Of a stretch of 64,000 nt of DNA, positions 27,470 through 38,552 are shown piece after piece. Every line of letters starts with the position of its first letter. Position 1 is the stretch's first letter. The DNA is from Azolla caroliniana (lineage: Eukaryota > Polypodiophyta). Made by a program: the position numbers and the translations under genes. The notes below the pieces were generated by a model. The model saw only the letters and a list, made by a program, of their open reading frames with translations. It searched no databases and was not told the origin of the DNA. The stretch spans positions 1-64,000 of the forward strand of contig JBHGNT010000105.1 in NCBI GenBank assembly GCA_043228905.1, read 5' to 3'.

Positions 27470-28704
27470 AATCTCAATTTGTTTTTTAAGTCTGCTGCTT
27501 CTCAGCATTCTACAATGATATTGCAAATATATGAACCTAGGATCTAACATATTGTACATAAGTAATGGACACACTAAATCCAGATGTATAGATGGTGAAT
27601 AATGACAATAAACATTTTGTACAAGTTGAATGAGTTATAGATGCATTATATCAAGATATATAGATAATGAATAATCCCAATTATGTATGCCTCCAAGAGA
27701 CTTGATATTGTCAAGGACTCTCCGGAATATGCTTCTCTTGATGTTGATGCCTTTTCCATGAAGGGTACCACTTCTAGTAAGTTTTAAGATCCAAAATATG
27801 TAACGTCCCTATTAAATTTACTTGGTGTTTTCAAAACCCTGCGTTGTTACACATGAGTACTACCTTCCCATGTACTCACTCTCTGGTTTGGCTAGAGGTC
27901 ATGAGCTAAAATGGTGATATTGATAAATTTTATGTGCGATTACTATTTTGTGGATCATGTTTTATTTTCAAACAGCAATTTCTAGGTTTCCAATCCTTTG
28001 ATGAACACTAGTCCCTAATAATTGAATATAATGCCATTGATGTTGAAAAGCTATATGCATAGGGAAACAAATTGGAGACTCAAAATTCAGCCACCTCGCT
28101 TCAGAATAAAGTTGTGCAAGGCATCAGAGTAGAACAATTAACAAAATCCATAGATTCCTTGTGACAGTGCAACACTCTATCATGTAAGTTAAGTGAAGAT
28201 ACCCATATTCAAGCAAAAGTTTGGAAAGTGACTAATAAATTAGTTATCAATTATAAAGGCATGAACAATTCTAATAATGATCTAAAATCTCGAAGTAACT
28301 TTACATGAAAAACACAGTACATTGATTTTCTGAAACCATGCCCTCCCATCCACTTACTTCTATTTAAATTTTATTTTCTTCAGTTCGATCCATCATACGA
28401 TTTAAACAATTGAAGATTGGCCTTGAACTCATAAAATATAAAGAACTGAGATATAAAAAGCAGAGCGATGCATGAATAATTCTTTTAGTAAATTAAGAAA
28501 TGCATTACTAACAGGCATATGTAAGTTGTAACAAATGGCAGAGAAATGCATTACTTAAAAGAACCATGGAAAGCATTGAATATATTCACATCAATACAAA
28601 AAACATCATTGTGCTGAAATGAGTACCCATGGGGCAGGAAGAAGAATATTTGACGAAGTTTAGAAGAACATGAGCAAGTAGTTATATTTAAGAGAAGGTT
28701 CTAA
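27470..28704. other. 3' flank of TGA gene / intergenic
   Basis: Convergent intergenic stretch between the TGA gene and the NAC-like frame. About 33 sense codons at 27686-27786 (+), ending GTTSSKF and a TAA, look coding-like but match nothing I know. No RNA gene or mobile element is recognised. Confidence 0.4.
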
Positions 28705-29394
28705 CTAGATGGTATTTCTAAGTACACAAACAACTAAGAAGGGTTTGGGAGTGACCTTGCCTTTAAGAGACTTCTTCTCTAATTCCAAGTCCTCATCAAG
28801 GGCAATCTCGATCATGCGGTGCCGATGTTTCACACGACCGGATGTGGAAGGAACATTGACAAAGTAAGCACTACTAGAGTTCGGAAGTTGGCCACAAGGA
28901 ATGTAGCTAAGGTAGGTCTTGTGGGAAGGCTCAGCGATATTATACCTAAGGATAGGTTGAACTATCCCTTGCTGTTTCCACCTCCCACCTTCCCTTGTCA
29001 TTCTATTCCTGGTCATGTTCCCTTTCTTTGTATACTCCGTAGTGCAACAAAAATAAAGACAACCCATAGTTGATGTGCCCATGAAGTGCCATGGATGACT
29101 GTTGTATACATTTGCATTGATCACAATGTTATCAAGGGCGTGAGGTTTGTTCTGCTTCTTTGCGCAAAGAAACTCAACCAAGCTTCGCTCTTGAATCAAG
29201 TGAGCATCGAGGTTCATCCGGCCAATATCGACATCGCTCGTCTGATACCGCACATCTGCATTATCAGAATTCATGAGTTCTAAGGATGTGGCTTTGTCTT
29301 CCCTAATGTCATCATCATTCTCCACTTGTAATTTGGGATACAAAACAGGCTGAAATATATTGGAGGTTGCATGAGCATGAGATGCCAACTGCAT
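28705..29394 (-). CDS. Divergent NAC-domain-like protein, possibly a downstream exon
   Basis: A single open frame of 229 codons from Met at 29394 to TAG at 28705. The frame extends upstream to about 29442, where TTATTTGTGTAG looks like a splice acceptor giving an exon start at 29407. The middle resembles degenerate NAC subdomains B to D: SLVEFLCAKKQNKPHALD then NVYNSHPWHFMG (compare NAC YL..K..... VDLYK.EPWDLP), CLYFCCTTEYTKKG then NRMTREGGRWKQQG (compare WYFFSPRDRKY, NRATE.GYWKATG), and KTYLSYIPCGQLPNSSSAYFVN (compare KTLVFY.G..P.G.KT.WVMHEY). The canonical subdomain A (LPPGFRFHPTDEEL) is missing or unrecognisable, so DNA binding is doubtful. The C-terminal 30 residues may be intron read-through, because an AAG/GTCACT donor lies at 28756. 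It could be a NAC-derived pseudogene or a fast-evolving gene. Confidence 0.42.
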   Translation of the reverse strand: MQLASHAHATSNIFQPVLYPKLQVENDDDIREDKATSLELMNSDNADVRYQTSDVDIGRMNLDAHLIQERSLVEFLCAKKQNKPHALDNIVINANVYNSHPWHFMGTSTMGCLYFCCTTEYTKKGNMTRNRMTREGGRWKQQGIVQPILRYNIAEPSHKTYLSYIPCGQLPNSSSAYFVNVPSTSGRVKHRHRMIEIALDEDLELEKKSLKGKVTPKPFLVVCVLRNTI

Positions 29395-29770
29395 TTCTCG
29401 CTCTGGCCTACACAAATAATTGTACCACACAAGTGAGATCAATCAATATGCAAAAGGAAGAGCTCACTGAATTCAGTTATGTATTTCTGTATCAGAAGAA
29501 TCTTTAGATAATAAGTAACAAATAGCTACTTATGTTTATCTATGGTGTTCTAGTCATGAACTTATTGAAGCACAGCCAGCACAGTGCAGCCTCGTAAACA
29601 AAAGCTCATAATGTCCAAACGAATCCTGCAAGAAAAAAAAAACCTAATCCATACATAATGTGCCTCTACACTGTGATGGAAGTATCCACAAGACTCTAAA
29701 ACTTAAACCATAATGCTAGCACCAACTAAACCCTGATCCCAACAATCTCAACCATAACTTAAAACCACAC

Positions 29771-30283
29771 CTAAACCCTGTAACTCCCCAAACCCTCAAA
29801 AGCGTCAAATAACGAGTCAAACCTTTGCCATTTGGAAAACCCGCTTCTGTCGTCAGAATGGATAGACCTCTTCATGATATGATGAGTCGCTGCAGCAGGG
29901 CTTCTTATACTGAGCTCAAGACACAGCTCTTCATTACAGGTTAGGGAAGAAGAATCCATACATTCATTTTCATCGTCATTACTAGCATGGTGGTGGTGGT
30001 GGTGGTAGCAGTTACCATCATCTTCCTGATCATGGTCGATTATCTGGATATGGCTGTATAGACCAGAAACTCTAGGAAGGGTACTGGGATTAAAGGCATC
30101 TAAATTCTCTGCATTCATTTCTTCTTCTTCTTCTTCTTCGTCTTCATTTTCCTCTTCTTCAATTTGGTGTTCTTCTTCTTTGAGCTTGGGATGAGTAGTC
30201 GTCGTCTTGGAGGGTGACTTATGCAGGAAAGGGTTCATAGGCCAAGTCTTCTTCTTCTTCTTCATCATCATCATCATCATCAT
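29771..30283 (-). CDS. Unrecognised acidic protein segment with EAR-like LxLxL motif
   Basis: Open frame of 170 codons, not recognised. It begins in a run of ATG codons derived from a (CAT)n repeat, followed by a Lys run, so the true start is uncertain; the Met of MNPFLHKS (30236) is a sober choice. Then come a Glu-rich stretch, a His run (HHHHHH) and an Asp/Glu-rich segment. LCLELSI, an LxLxL motif of the EAR co-repressor-recruitment type, follows, then MKRS and SGFSKWQRFDSLFDAF before the stop. An AAAG/GTTTGA donor at 29825/29824 would splice in phase to the acceptor at 29407 of the NAC-like frame, so the two may be exons of one gene. Homopolymer runs come from trinucleotide repeats, so part of the frame may be accidental. 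Confidence 0.38.
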   Translation of the reverse strand: MMMMMMMKKKKKTWPMNPFLHKSPSKTTTTHPKLKEEEHQIEEEENEDEEEEEEEMNAENLDAFNPSTLPRVSGLYSHIQIIDHDQEDDGNCYHHHHHHASNDDENECMDSSSLTCNEELCLELSIRSPAAATHHIMKRSIHSDDRSGFSKWQRFDSLFDAFEGLGSYRV

Positions 30284-30358
30284 CAGATTCTTCTCCCTTC
30301 TTCTGTCTGTGGCTCATCATCCTCCTCCTCATCATCATCATCATCGTCATTATCTGAA
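30117..30358. repeat. Trinucleotide repeat cluster (CTT/CAT)
   Basis: Runs of CTT at about 30120-30140 and 30248-30263, and of CAT/CATCAT at about 30263-30285 and 30328-30348. They create alternating Met, Lys, Glu and Asp runs in the minus-strand frames. Confidence 0.9.
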
Positions 30359-30450
30359 TGGATGAATTGCATGAGAGGCGTGAACAGAGGCATGGACAGA
30401 GAGAGAGACAGAGAGAGAGACAGAGAAAGATAGAGAGAGCGTGTGTGTGT

Positions 30451-30469
30451 CACGTGTGTGTGACACGTG
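30451..30469 (-). promoter_or_regulatory. Pair of G-box (CACGTG) palindromes
   Basis: CACGTG occurs at 30451-30456 and again at 30464-30469, separated by a short GT run. They lie about 170 bp upstream of the minus-strand acidic ORF. G-boxes are bound by bZIP and bHLH factors. Function here is inferred from position only. Confidence 0.45.
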
Positions 30470-30578
30470 GACAAAGCCCATTGGTAGGGCCACCCTATGT
30501 GGCGTGATTCGATTTGCCGTCTTCATCTGCCTAAGTGACCCCACCTCACCTCACCTCCTCACTTCACTTCACAAAGGC

Positions 30579-30581
<3 letters not shown>

Positions 30582-30616
<35 letters not shown>
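30582..30616. repeat. (AG)n microsatellite
   Basis: A run of about 17 AG units upstream of the acidic ORF. Shorter interrupted GA runs lie at 30398-30438. Confidence 0.9.
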
Positions 30617-30723
30617 CACACCTCTGCATTTGCAATTTGTCTTGTCGCTACTTATGTATGTACATGTATATAGGTATGTATATAGGTTGGATGATGTCTC
30701 TTCTCATCCTATATAGGGCAGGC

Positions 30724-30734
30724 ACATACATACA

Positions 30735-30763
<29 letters not shown>
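30724..30763. repeat. (CATA)n microsatellite
   Basis: About ten CATA units abut the left arm of the hairpin that follows. Confidence 0.9.
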
Positions 30764-30765
<2 letters not shown>

Positions 30766-30964
30766 GCATCCCCTGTGCCATGCATGCATGCATGCTTGGT
30801 ACATGTTGTGTGTTCCATACACAAGACCAAAAAGAGAGATATCCAAATTACGAAGGATGGACAGACATTTGGCGTTGTGTGCACTTTTGGTCTTGTGTAT
30901 GGAACACACAACATGTACCACGCATGCATGCATGCATGGCACAGGGGATGCATATGCATGTATG
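30753..30964. repeat. Near-perfect long inverted repeat (hairpin), possible MIRNA locus or MITE
   Basis: Arms 30761-30832 and 30885-30956 are 72 nt each and pair at 71 of 72 positions; the only mismatch is in the stretch next to GGTACATG. Pairing continues 7 of 8 outward to 30753 and 30964. The loop is 52 nt (30833-30884). Each arm contains a (GCAT)n tract and the segment GTTCCATACACAAGACC or its complement. The whole structure is about 210 nt, in the range of a plant MIRNA foldback or a small MITE. Clear target-site duplications are obscured by the adjoining (CATA)n repeat. Apparent reading frames on both strands mirror each other because of the inverted repeat and should not be called genes. 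Confidence 0.85.
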
Positions 30965-31099
30965 AAGCATCAGCGATCTTGTTGTTGGGGAACACTGAGA
31001 AATGGTGATCTTGTCCATGAGTGATAGTAATGAGGCAATTCATCAAAAAAGAAAACATGGAGCAACATAGCTCCCCGACCCGGTGCAACACTTGAAGGA

Positions 31100-34000
31100 T
31101 TGATTGTAACTAAGTGAAGCATTGGTTTTTGTTTCCAGTTTGTCTTTTCACCTACTCATCGGTTCAAATGGCTTGCTACGGAAATGTATGAGTATTAGTT
31201 TTTACAATGCAATCCTGATATTTTTCAACCCTGGTGATTCCCTTGTGATGGAAAGCTTATCGTTGTCAATGTTAATTGTAAAATTTTCATGGTTAGCTCA
31301 TGTACCTATAAACTACTAATAGTTTTTCCATATGTCTATAGCTTTGATATGACATATAAAGGCAATACTTCCACATTGTGCATTCATTGGTAATGTTGTC
31401 TTCTTTCTAGGGATTCAAATCTTGGTGTATCACATCCTGTACACATTCAAATGTGCACTTACAACCTTGTACTAGTGTCTAGCATGTGAATGCACTTGTA
31501 GTTTGAGGGATGTACATTGTAAAGTAGTCCTCTCACATAATCCCTACACTCTTTCCCCACTACAATCTTTCTCATCAAGAAATGGCCACCACAAAGGATT
31601 TCGCATCTTGGCCTTACAATCATGTGCAAGGTTGCATCGATTGATCGTATTTTAGGATGTAAGTTTGATGTATCCCCATATCATGTGAACATGAGTTTGG
31701 ATTTCCCATGGCCAATAGCCATTGCTAAGGATTTTACCTCTTGGCCTTACAATCACGCATGACGCGGCATGAATTGATGGTATTTTAGGATGTACATTCA
31801 ATATATCCCTATAGGGTGTGAACATGGGTTTGGATGTCCCATGTTAATGGTATATCGTTTTCTCTTTGAAACTTATTCCTAACATCGTTCCAATTAGTTA
31901 TTTGACATATATCCATAGTTCAATCCAAAGAGATTCATTTTATTGCCAACCAAGTCCTAGAAAATTGATAGCCAAACTTAGTGGGCAATGGTTTGGGGTA
32001 CTAAGACAAATAATGAGAACCTAGTGCCATTCTTTGAACTCCCAATTGCTTTAGACTTAAACATGGGTGAGCTTCAAATATCACAATCATGTAATTTTCA
32101 ACAACATATGGTTTACTTATATGAAGCCATATTCTATAATTGTATACCAACATTACCAAATCAGCAACAAGCAAGTATAGTCACTCATGAACGGGATATC
32201 CGCATTGTATGACAAGTGGAATAACCATTTCGTTAAAATAAACATAATGGGCAATGTTTGTGCAAAGGTGTGATAATGGAATACCATTCTTTATGCGTGT
32301 TCTCTAGGATATCCCTTGTGTGGATTCGAAACAAATTTGTTTTAGATTGAAAATATTTTTATCAATAAGGTCATTAGCCTACATAGATTTGAATTGTGTG
32401 TGCTCTTCTAAGCATTTAGTGTGCTCATCATTTCTAATTGATAACCCATCATAGATGCAAACCTTCTTATCTCAAAATTGCACAATCAACTGATTTTGAA
32501 TTTTGAATTTTGAATATCATGTAACTTGAGGTACTCCAAGGTACATGACGGAAAAGCATGTCCAAAACAAGTAATGAGGGTTCCTTCTCATTTGTGGAAA
32601 CATGAATCATGATGCTTTCGTGTGATGAAAGATTACAAGAGTACCATTAAGCTAGTTTATGTAGACCACTTCTAGATCATGCTAAAGGTATACGAGCCTA
32701 ATCAAATCTTTATAAAATCTGCGTTGAAGTTCAATGAATTCGTGGATGAAAGGTTTCACAATTGATTGATTTGTTACTAGGAATACATATGGCAAGAAAT
32801 ATGGCACTAGTACGAAAAGATACATGACATGAATTTTGTCGACGAGATGGCATGCATATTTATGACAAGAAACCATTTGGCTTAGCGTGCATGCATCATT
32901 TTGAAAATATATTGAACACATCTTCAAATATACGAATTATCGCATTGTGAATCATGAAATGATTTCAGCATTGTATTGGGTTGGTGTTGTCTGACCACTG
33001 ACACCCATCTTCCCCAACCATAGTTGTCCAATATATGTGCAATTTACATCACCATCAAAGATGAGGCATTGATATGAAGGGCAACATATGACTCATAATT
33101 TATATAAAGCATAGCATGTGGTCATGGTTTTGAAGTGTGTATAATTATCATTCATTGTATTTATCGACGAGAGACAACAACATGAGTTCCGAACACTTGT
33201 TTCCTTTGTCTTTTTATTATCTTCAGACATTAGCACACATGCACTTGTCCTTTATCGGTAATGTCCCTTCTTATGTATCATGTTTTAAATTAGAGGTATG
33301 ACATGATAAGTTTACAATGATATCTATTAGGTAACATATACTATAGTCATGTTCATAATTTGTTCCTCTAGTTATTTCATCTCTCAACGTGGATGTATAA
33401 TATACACATTTTGTACAGTAAAATTAAGAACTAGAAACATGGTATGGTTTGATTTTTATTATAATCGAAACTAAACAATGGTTTAAAAAGGTTTTCCCCT
33501 ATACCTTGGATCCATTGTGCAATTCTAGTTTGAGAAGAGTTTGATATGTGATATCAATCCTGAGTTTATATTCTACCAAATGTTCCTAATGGCCTCCGTC
33601 TATTCCCGTCTATCTAAGCGATGATATGGTCAACTCATCGTCTTTTTTTCTTTTAGAGATTGACTAAGATTGTTTGGGAATTGACGAAAAAGTTAAGGGC
33701 ATTTGGGAGGCTATGATGGATCATTGATACAACATACTTGCGAAAATAATGTGAAACGACTTGCGTCGTTAAATTTGGCATGAATACCTATGTATTCGTA
33801 TAAAAGTATGTTTGATAATGAAATGTGAGACATAAAAGAAAGTTGGCACACTATTTAGAAATTTGAGAGCTACTAAAAAGAGGATATTCTTAGATAATTT
33901 AAGAATATCATTCATTTAAGCACTATTTTAGTACTACCATATGACTAAAATTGATGATATTCGACATAAATAATTGGCTATTCTTGGAAACAACAAACTG

Positions 34001-35926
34001 ATTAAGCAACGAGATTATCTCCTAGACATGAATTTTGAGTCTTGTCATATTTATCGACACAATGCTAATAACAAGCATCTAAATTAACATTTGGGTTATG
34101 TACAAGAATCTTACATGTCCAAGAATTTTATCACTTCCACACTATGAATGTGATTTGCTATCTTAACAAAGGTGGTGCACTCTATGGTCATTGCATACCT
34201 TTTCATTTTCACACTCGAAGGCGCATTTATATTCAAGACCATCAAAGAGAATCAATGTGATCATCACGTATCTCCTAAATAGAATTGTCGTTCCATGGAA
34301 AGAAAAGTGTTAGATGGTGAACCACCCAAATATGAACATGCCATTAAATACATGAGCCTCATGTTAGACATATTGGATGCAAACACCATGTAAATTCTAT
34401 TTGTAAGTCAATCAAATGTCGCCGATAATGTAGAATACTCGTCAAAAGTTTGGTTTTTGTGCACATTTGTACGACTTCTTTTTTTCATATACATATTCGA
34501 TACCCTTTGCTGAGGAAAGTTGATATGACATCCCCTGATAAACTAGTATAACCATTATTTTTGGAGGAATATGTCGACAATGAATGCTATATCAAACTCA
34601 TTGTTAAAAGGGGCACTTGTTGCATAATAATATATATGTGGTCCATGTTGGAGCCCAACCCAAGGGACTCTCCTATGTCATTGAAGCTTCAACAATCAAG
34701 ATTTTTTTCCCTAACGTGTGGAGAAATCTCAATGAAGTATCAAAAGCTCATAATTGTGTGCAAACTTATAATCAAATTGGCTTCTAATTACATGTTTGAT
34801 ATGTTATTTAGCAACTTCGATTGGGAGATCAATTAATCAAGATGGTTAGGTTTATTAACCAAATACAAAATCTGCAAATGTTTGGGGGTATGCTCTATAT
34901 GTAAATAATGGACATCTATCTAGTTTCACTAAAAGTGTTATTAATATGTTGCTAACTAACGTCATAGGGTATTGGACTAGTTTACTTGTCCTGGGATTTG
35001 TATCGATTTCCAAAAGAGGGAAGACATATGAATGTCCACATTAGTATAGTAGCTAGTTAATAATGGATGGCATTTGTTAGGTAAGATGTGACAAAAGTAA
35101 GGACCACGAATAGTTTATGCGAAGATGGATTGGATGACTTTAAGAATACGTCACATTCTATAAGTATGTCAATAGCACCACGACACTTTGATATACCATG
35201 CTATAGGTGGAGTAGTATTATCATCACATGTGTGCTTTAGAGACAACTTAATGGTCCTTTTGTTTACGTACATGTGTCAACGACAGCTCTATATGGGGTT
35301 TGAAGGATCATGCGTAAAGGAAGAGGGGTAATTTCAACCGAGTGAGTGAAGGGTAGTATTGAGGGGGGGGGGGGGTAATTGGATAGATGGCATGGGAAGA
35401 GTTTTTGCTTGGTTCTCTTGTGTGGGACATGTTTGAAGTACATTTGGCAACAAAAATACAATCAATCCGAAGGGGAAGGGGGGTATTTTAGGAATTAGGG
35501 TAAAGGCAAAGAAAAAGGGTATTTCTAGAAATTGTCCTAAAAAGGGTTGGAACTTTGGGGAAACATGAAGGATTTTAGATGTGTTGCTTTTGTGAAGCTT
35601 TTTAGGGCTGAACAGAGCTGAACAGAGCTGAACAGAGAAGCGCAGAAAAGAACAGAGCAAATTGTATGTATGATGTACATATAGAGATTATTCATTCATT
35701 CATTGAATGCAAATGACCCACCTCACTCATGGATTTATGAAAGTCGACACTACAAACAGAATTCTATTCTTCTGTCTTTGCTTTTCGAAAAGAAACACCA
35801 TAAAATATCATGTGATGAAGAAATTGAAATAATTTCCTTTCCTTCTCCTCCTTCTCAAAATTAAGTGGCTATAGATCAATCACCGAAGCAACAGACAGAC
35901 AGTCACAGAGCTTTTGAAAAACTATA
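31100..35926. other. Intergenic, gene-poor
   Basis: AT-rich sequence with short unrecognised frames. It contains a diverged 134-bp tandem duplication (31578-31843), a G run at about 35365-35374 and a triplicated decamer GCTGAACAGA near 35607-35637. The last few hundred bases should include the promoter and leader of the GDSL gene. No RNA gene or intact element is seen. Confidence 0.45.
31578..31843. repeat. Diverged tandem duplication (134-bp period)
   Basis: Two copies begin near 31578 and 31712 and share AAGGATTT, CTTGGCCTTACAATCA, GTATTTTAGGATGTA and GGTTTGGAT-type blocks with many point differences. The duplication is old. Confidence 0.75.
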
Positions 35927-38552
35927 ATGGATCGCCTCATGAACCTCATTTTCCTCTTCCTCTCCCTCCCCCTCGTTTCTCGTTCAGGTCTCTCTAAAAT
36001 CAATTTAAAAACTCGCCCCTAAAACCCTAACAATTGATTTATCTTCTATTTTCGCTTGCATTCAGTTTTATACAGATTCTCTGTGTCCCTTCATTTTCGC
36101 TTCTTCTTTCCTTCGTTTTAACTTGATCTTGAAATCGGGCTTACAAATTCCTTCTATACTCAAACATAGTTTTTATTTTTTACTTCAATTTGTACGCATT
36201 TAACTTCCTGTTTTTTTCCCCCCTTGATTTTAAATAGAACTGAACCCAAAACCCTAAAACTGTCCTTTTTCCCTTTATTATTTACACAGATTGTATCTTA
36301 GATCCATAATTCCATCTTAAACCCTACTTCCTTCATCACGGTTGTTTTCCTCCATTTAAAGTTTCACGGATTAAATCCAGAATTGTTTGTCTTTTTACTT
36401 GATGTTGGTCTATACTCTCATTGCATTACTGTTTTTGTTTGTAGTTAAAACTAAAACACATCATGCAAACCCCCACAGTTCTAGTACAGTTCTTACATAT
36501 ATATGAGTCATGACATTGGGGCCTAAAATTTAAAAAGAAAGAGCACAACAGTTGCATTCCTTTTTGCGGAGTCTCTATTGATCAAGACCTACTACCTAAT
36601 AGGGATGTCTCTCTACAGTCATTTGACATATTCTCCTCAAAGCATTTGATGGGTTTTCTATAGGATTTTTGCTTATTAGAGCACATTGACTTGTTATCAG
36701 GTTAAAGCCCTACTACCGACTCTCTGTTAAAGATTTTCTGACTATATGATCATTCTAAATGAGTCTGCATTATAGGGGCAATAGTAGTAAATTCTTACAA
36801 CGGTGATTTCCATGTTATGGTAATTTTGACATATTTCAATCTTCAAATCCTCACAGATGAAATTATAGTGGTGGAAGGGGCAAGACCCCCTGCATTGTTT
36901 GTGTTTGGGGACTCCTATGCAGACACAGGGAACCATGACAAACAAAACCCTAATTTGTCACAACCTTGGAAAGCGCCTTATGGCCATACTTGGCCCGGGA
37001 GTCCAGCCGGCCGGTTCTCGGATGGCTTCGTGCTCACCGATTACATCGGTAACTTCTCTTTTATTCCCCTTCAAGTACATATTATCATGAAGAAACCGTT
37101 ATATCCATACCTTCCTAGGTAACTAGGAGTCAATTCATGCAGACTAAAAAATTTGAACTAGGAGACAAATTTGAACTTACTGGACATATCCCCAAATTCT
37201 GTTCCTCCACTTGTTGAAACCTGCTGATGGTATATATTGTATGCATGTGAAGAAGAGACAAAGGAATGTTTTAATTTGGGCTCCTGATTGAGGTGACATT
37301 TCTTGTTTAAACTGCAGCAAGATTTCTGAATCTACCATCGCCAGCAGCATTCCGATCGTTGCCCGAAGGAGAGATGCTGGAAACCGGAGTGAATTTCGCA
37401 TACGGCGGAAGTGGGCTCTTCGACACCTACGGCCCCGATTTCGTCAACATCAGTACGCAAATCGATCAGTTCCAGCAAATCTCAAGCGGCAAGCCCATCG
37501 ATTACCAGAACTCTTTGGTGCTCTTTGTATATGGTGGTAATGACTACAGCACCCACATTCAAAAATCTGGTCGAAAGGTATGGGGTTCCTTTTTCTGTTT
37601 TTTATTTTCCAAAATATGTAATCCATATGTCTCTCTATTCATCTCACTGAATCGAATCACACATGTGTTGGGGTGGGGGGCCAAGGCCATCTACACTATT
37701 CAGATTTGTATTGAGATAGGTTCGTAAGTTTGGAACCCTTTTGCCTCAGTAAATTTAAACCTCACTTAATGACGCCAATCTACTCTATTCAGATTTGTAT
37801 TGGGATATATAGGTCCCTAAGTTTGGAACCCTCTTGCCTCAGTAAATTTACCACACTTAATGGGGCCAATCTACTCTATTCAGCTTTGTATTGGGATATA
37901 TAGGTCCCTAAGTTTAGAACCCTGCCAATCTCATTTCAGGGCATACCTTTCCTCATCACAAGAGTGGTGAGCCGAATGTCGACGGAGCTCATGAGGTTGC
38001 ACGACATTGGATTCCGCAGGTTTGCCATCACAAACTTGGAGCCTGCGGGTTGCTTGCCATTCATCACCACACCGAAGAGCATGGCTAACTGTAGCCGGAC
38101 GGACAACGTGCTGAGCTCGGTCCATAACCGCATCCTCGCGCAAATGCTCGTCACAATGCGCACGTTCCGTGGTCGCGACTCTAAGTACATCATCTTGGAT
38201 CAATACAAGACCTTCCTTGACGTGCTCTCGTCGAGCTCTGACTACGGTAAATCCTTCTAGATGATTTGTCATATAATCTACTTTTGCCTCCATGTCGTTG
38301 TAAAAGAAACAAACAATCTTAGCAAGTCTTGTGGTGCCAGGTTTTTCTAAGGACGTAGTATTACAATCATGTTGTCAAGGTATGGAGAAGGGAGCAAAGT
38401 GTGGAAGTGTGGATGATCAAGGGAAACCCCTCTACTCGGTTTGTCCGGATTCCACCCGAATCTTTTTTTGGGATGGTGCCCATCCCACCCAAGCTGGATG
38501 GGACGCAGTTACCCAACACTATCAAAGCCAAATCATTGATTCCTTCAATTAA
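35927..38552 (+). CDS. GDSL esterase/lipase (SGNH hydrolase), secreted
   Basis: Plant GDSL-type esterase/lipase, an SGNH-fold serine hydrolase probably acting on acyl esters outside the cell. Exons: 35927-35987, 36857-37048, 37318-37577, 37940-38246, 38341-38552. The model closes in frame at 343 residues, close to family length. Residues 1-20 form a hydrophobic signal peptide (LIFLFLSLPLV). Block I is FVFGDSYADTGN with the nucleophile Ser40 (GDSY in place of GDSL, as in many members). Block II glycine is in FAYGGSG (111-117). Block III is GGND (157-160, Asn159). Block V is DGAHPT, with Asp318 and His321 completing the triad. The closest group I recall is the At5g03610/At3g09930 type. The physiological substrate cannot be told. 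Intron 3 is built from a short tandem array that runs up to the exon 4 acceptor. Confidence 0.93.
37686..37924. repeat. Intronic minisatellite (about 90-bp period, nearly 3 copies)
   Basis: Copies start near 37686, 37774 and 37865. Each carries CTATTCAG.TTTGTATTG and AAGTTT.GAACCCT, and the first two also carry GCCTCAGTAAATTTA at the end. A fourth copy begins GCCAATCT at 37924 and turns into the exon 4 acceptor of the GDSL gene. Confidence 0.85.

Noticed and set aside
30535-31091. Several 60-157 codon frames on both strands rich in Cys, His and Met
   Set aside because: They read through a long inverted repeat and (GA)n/(CATA)n repeats, and products on the two strands mirror each other, as expected of a hairpin.
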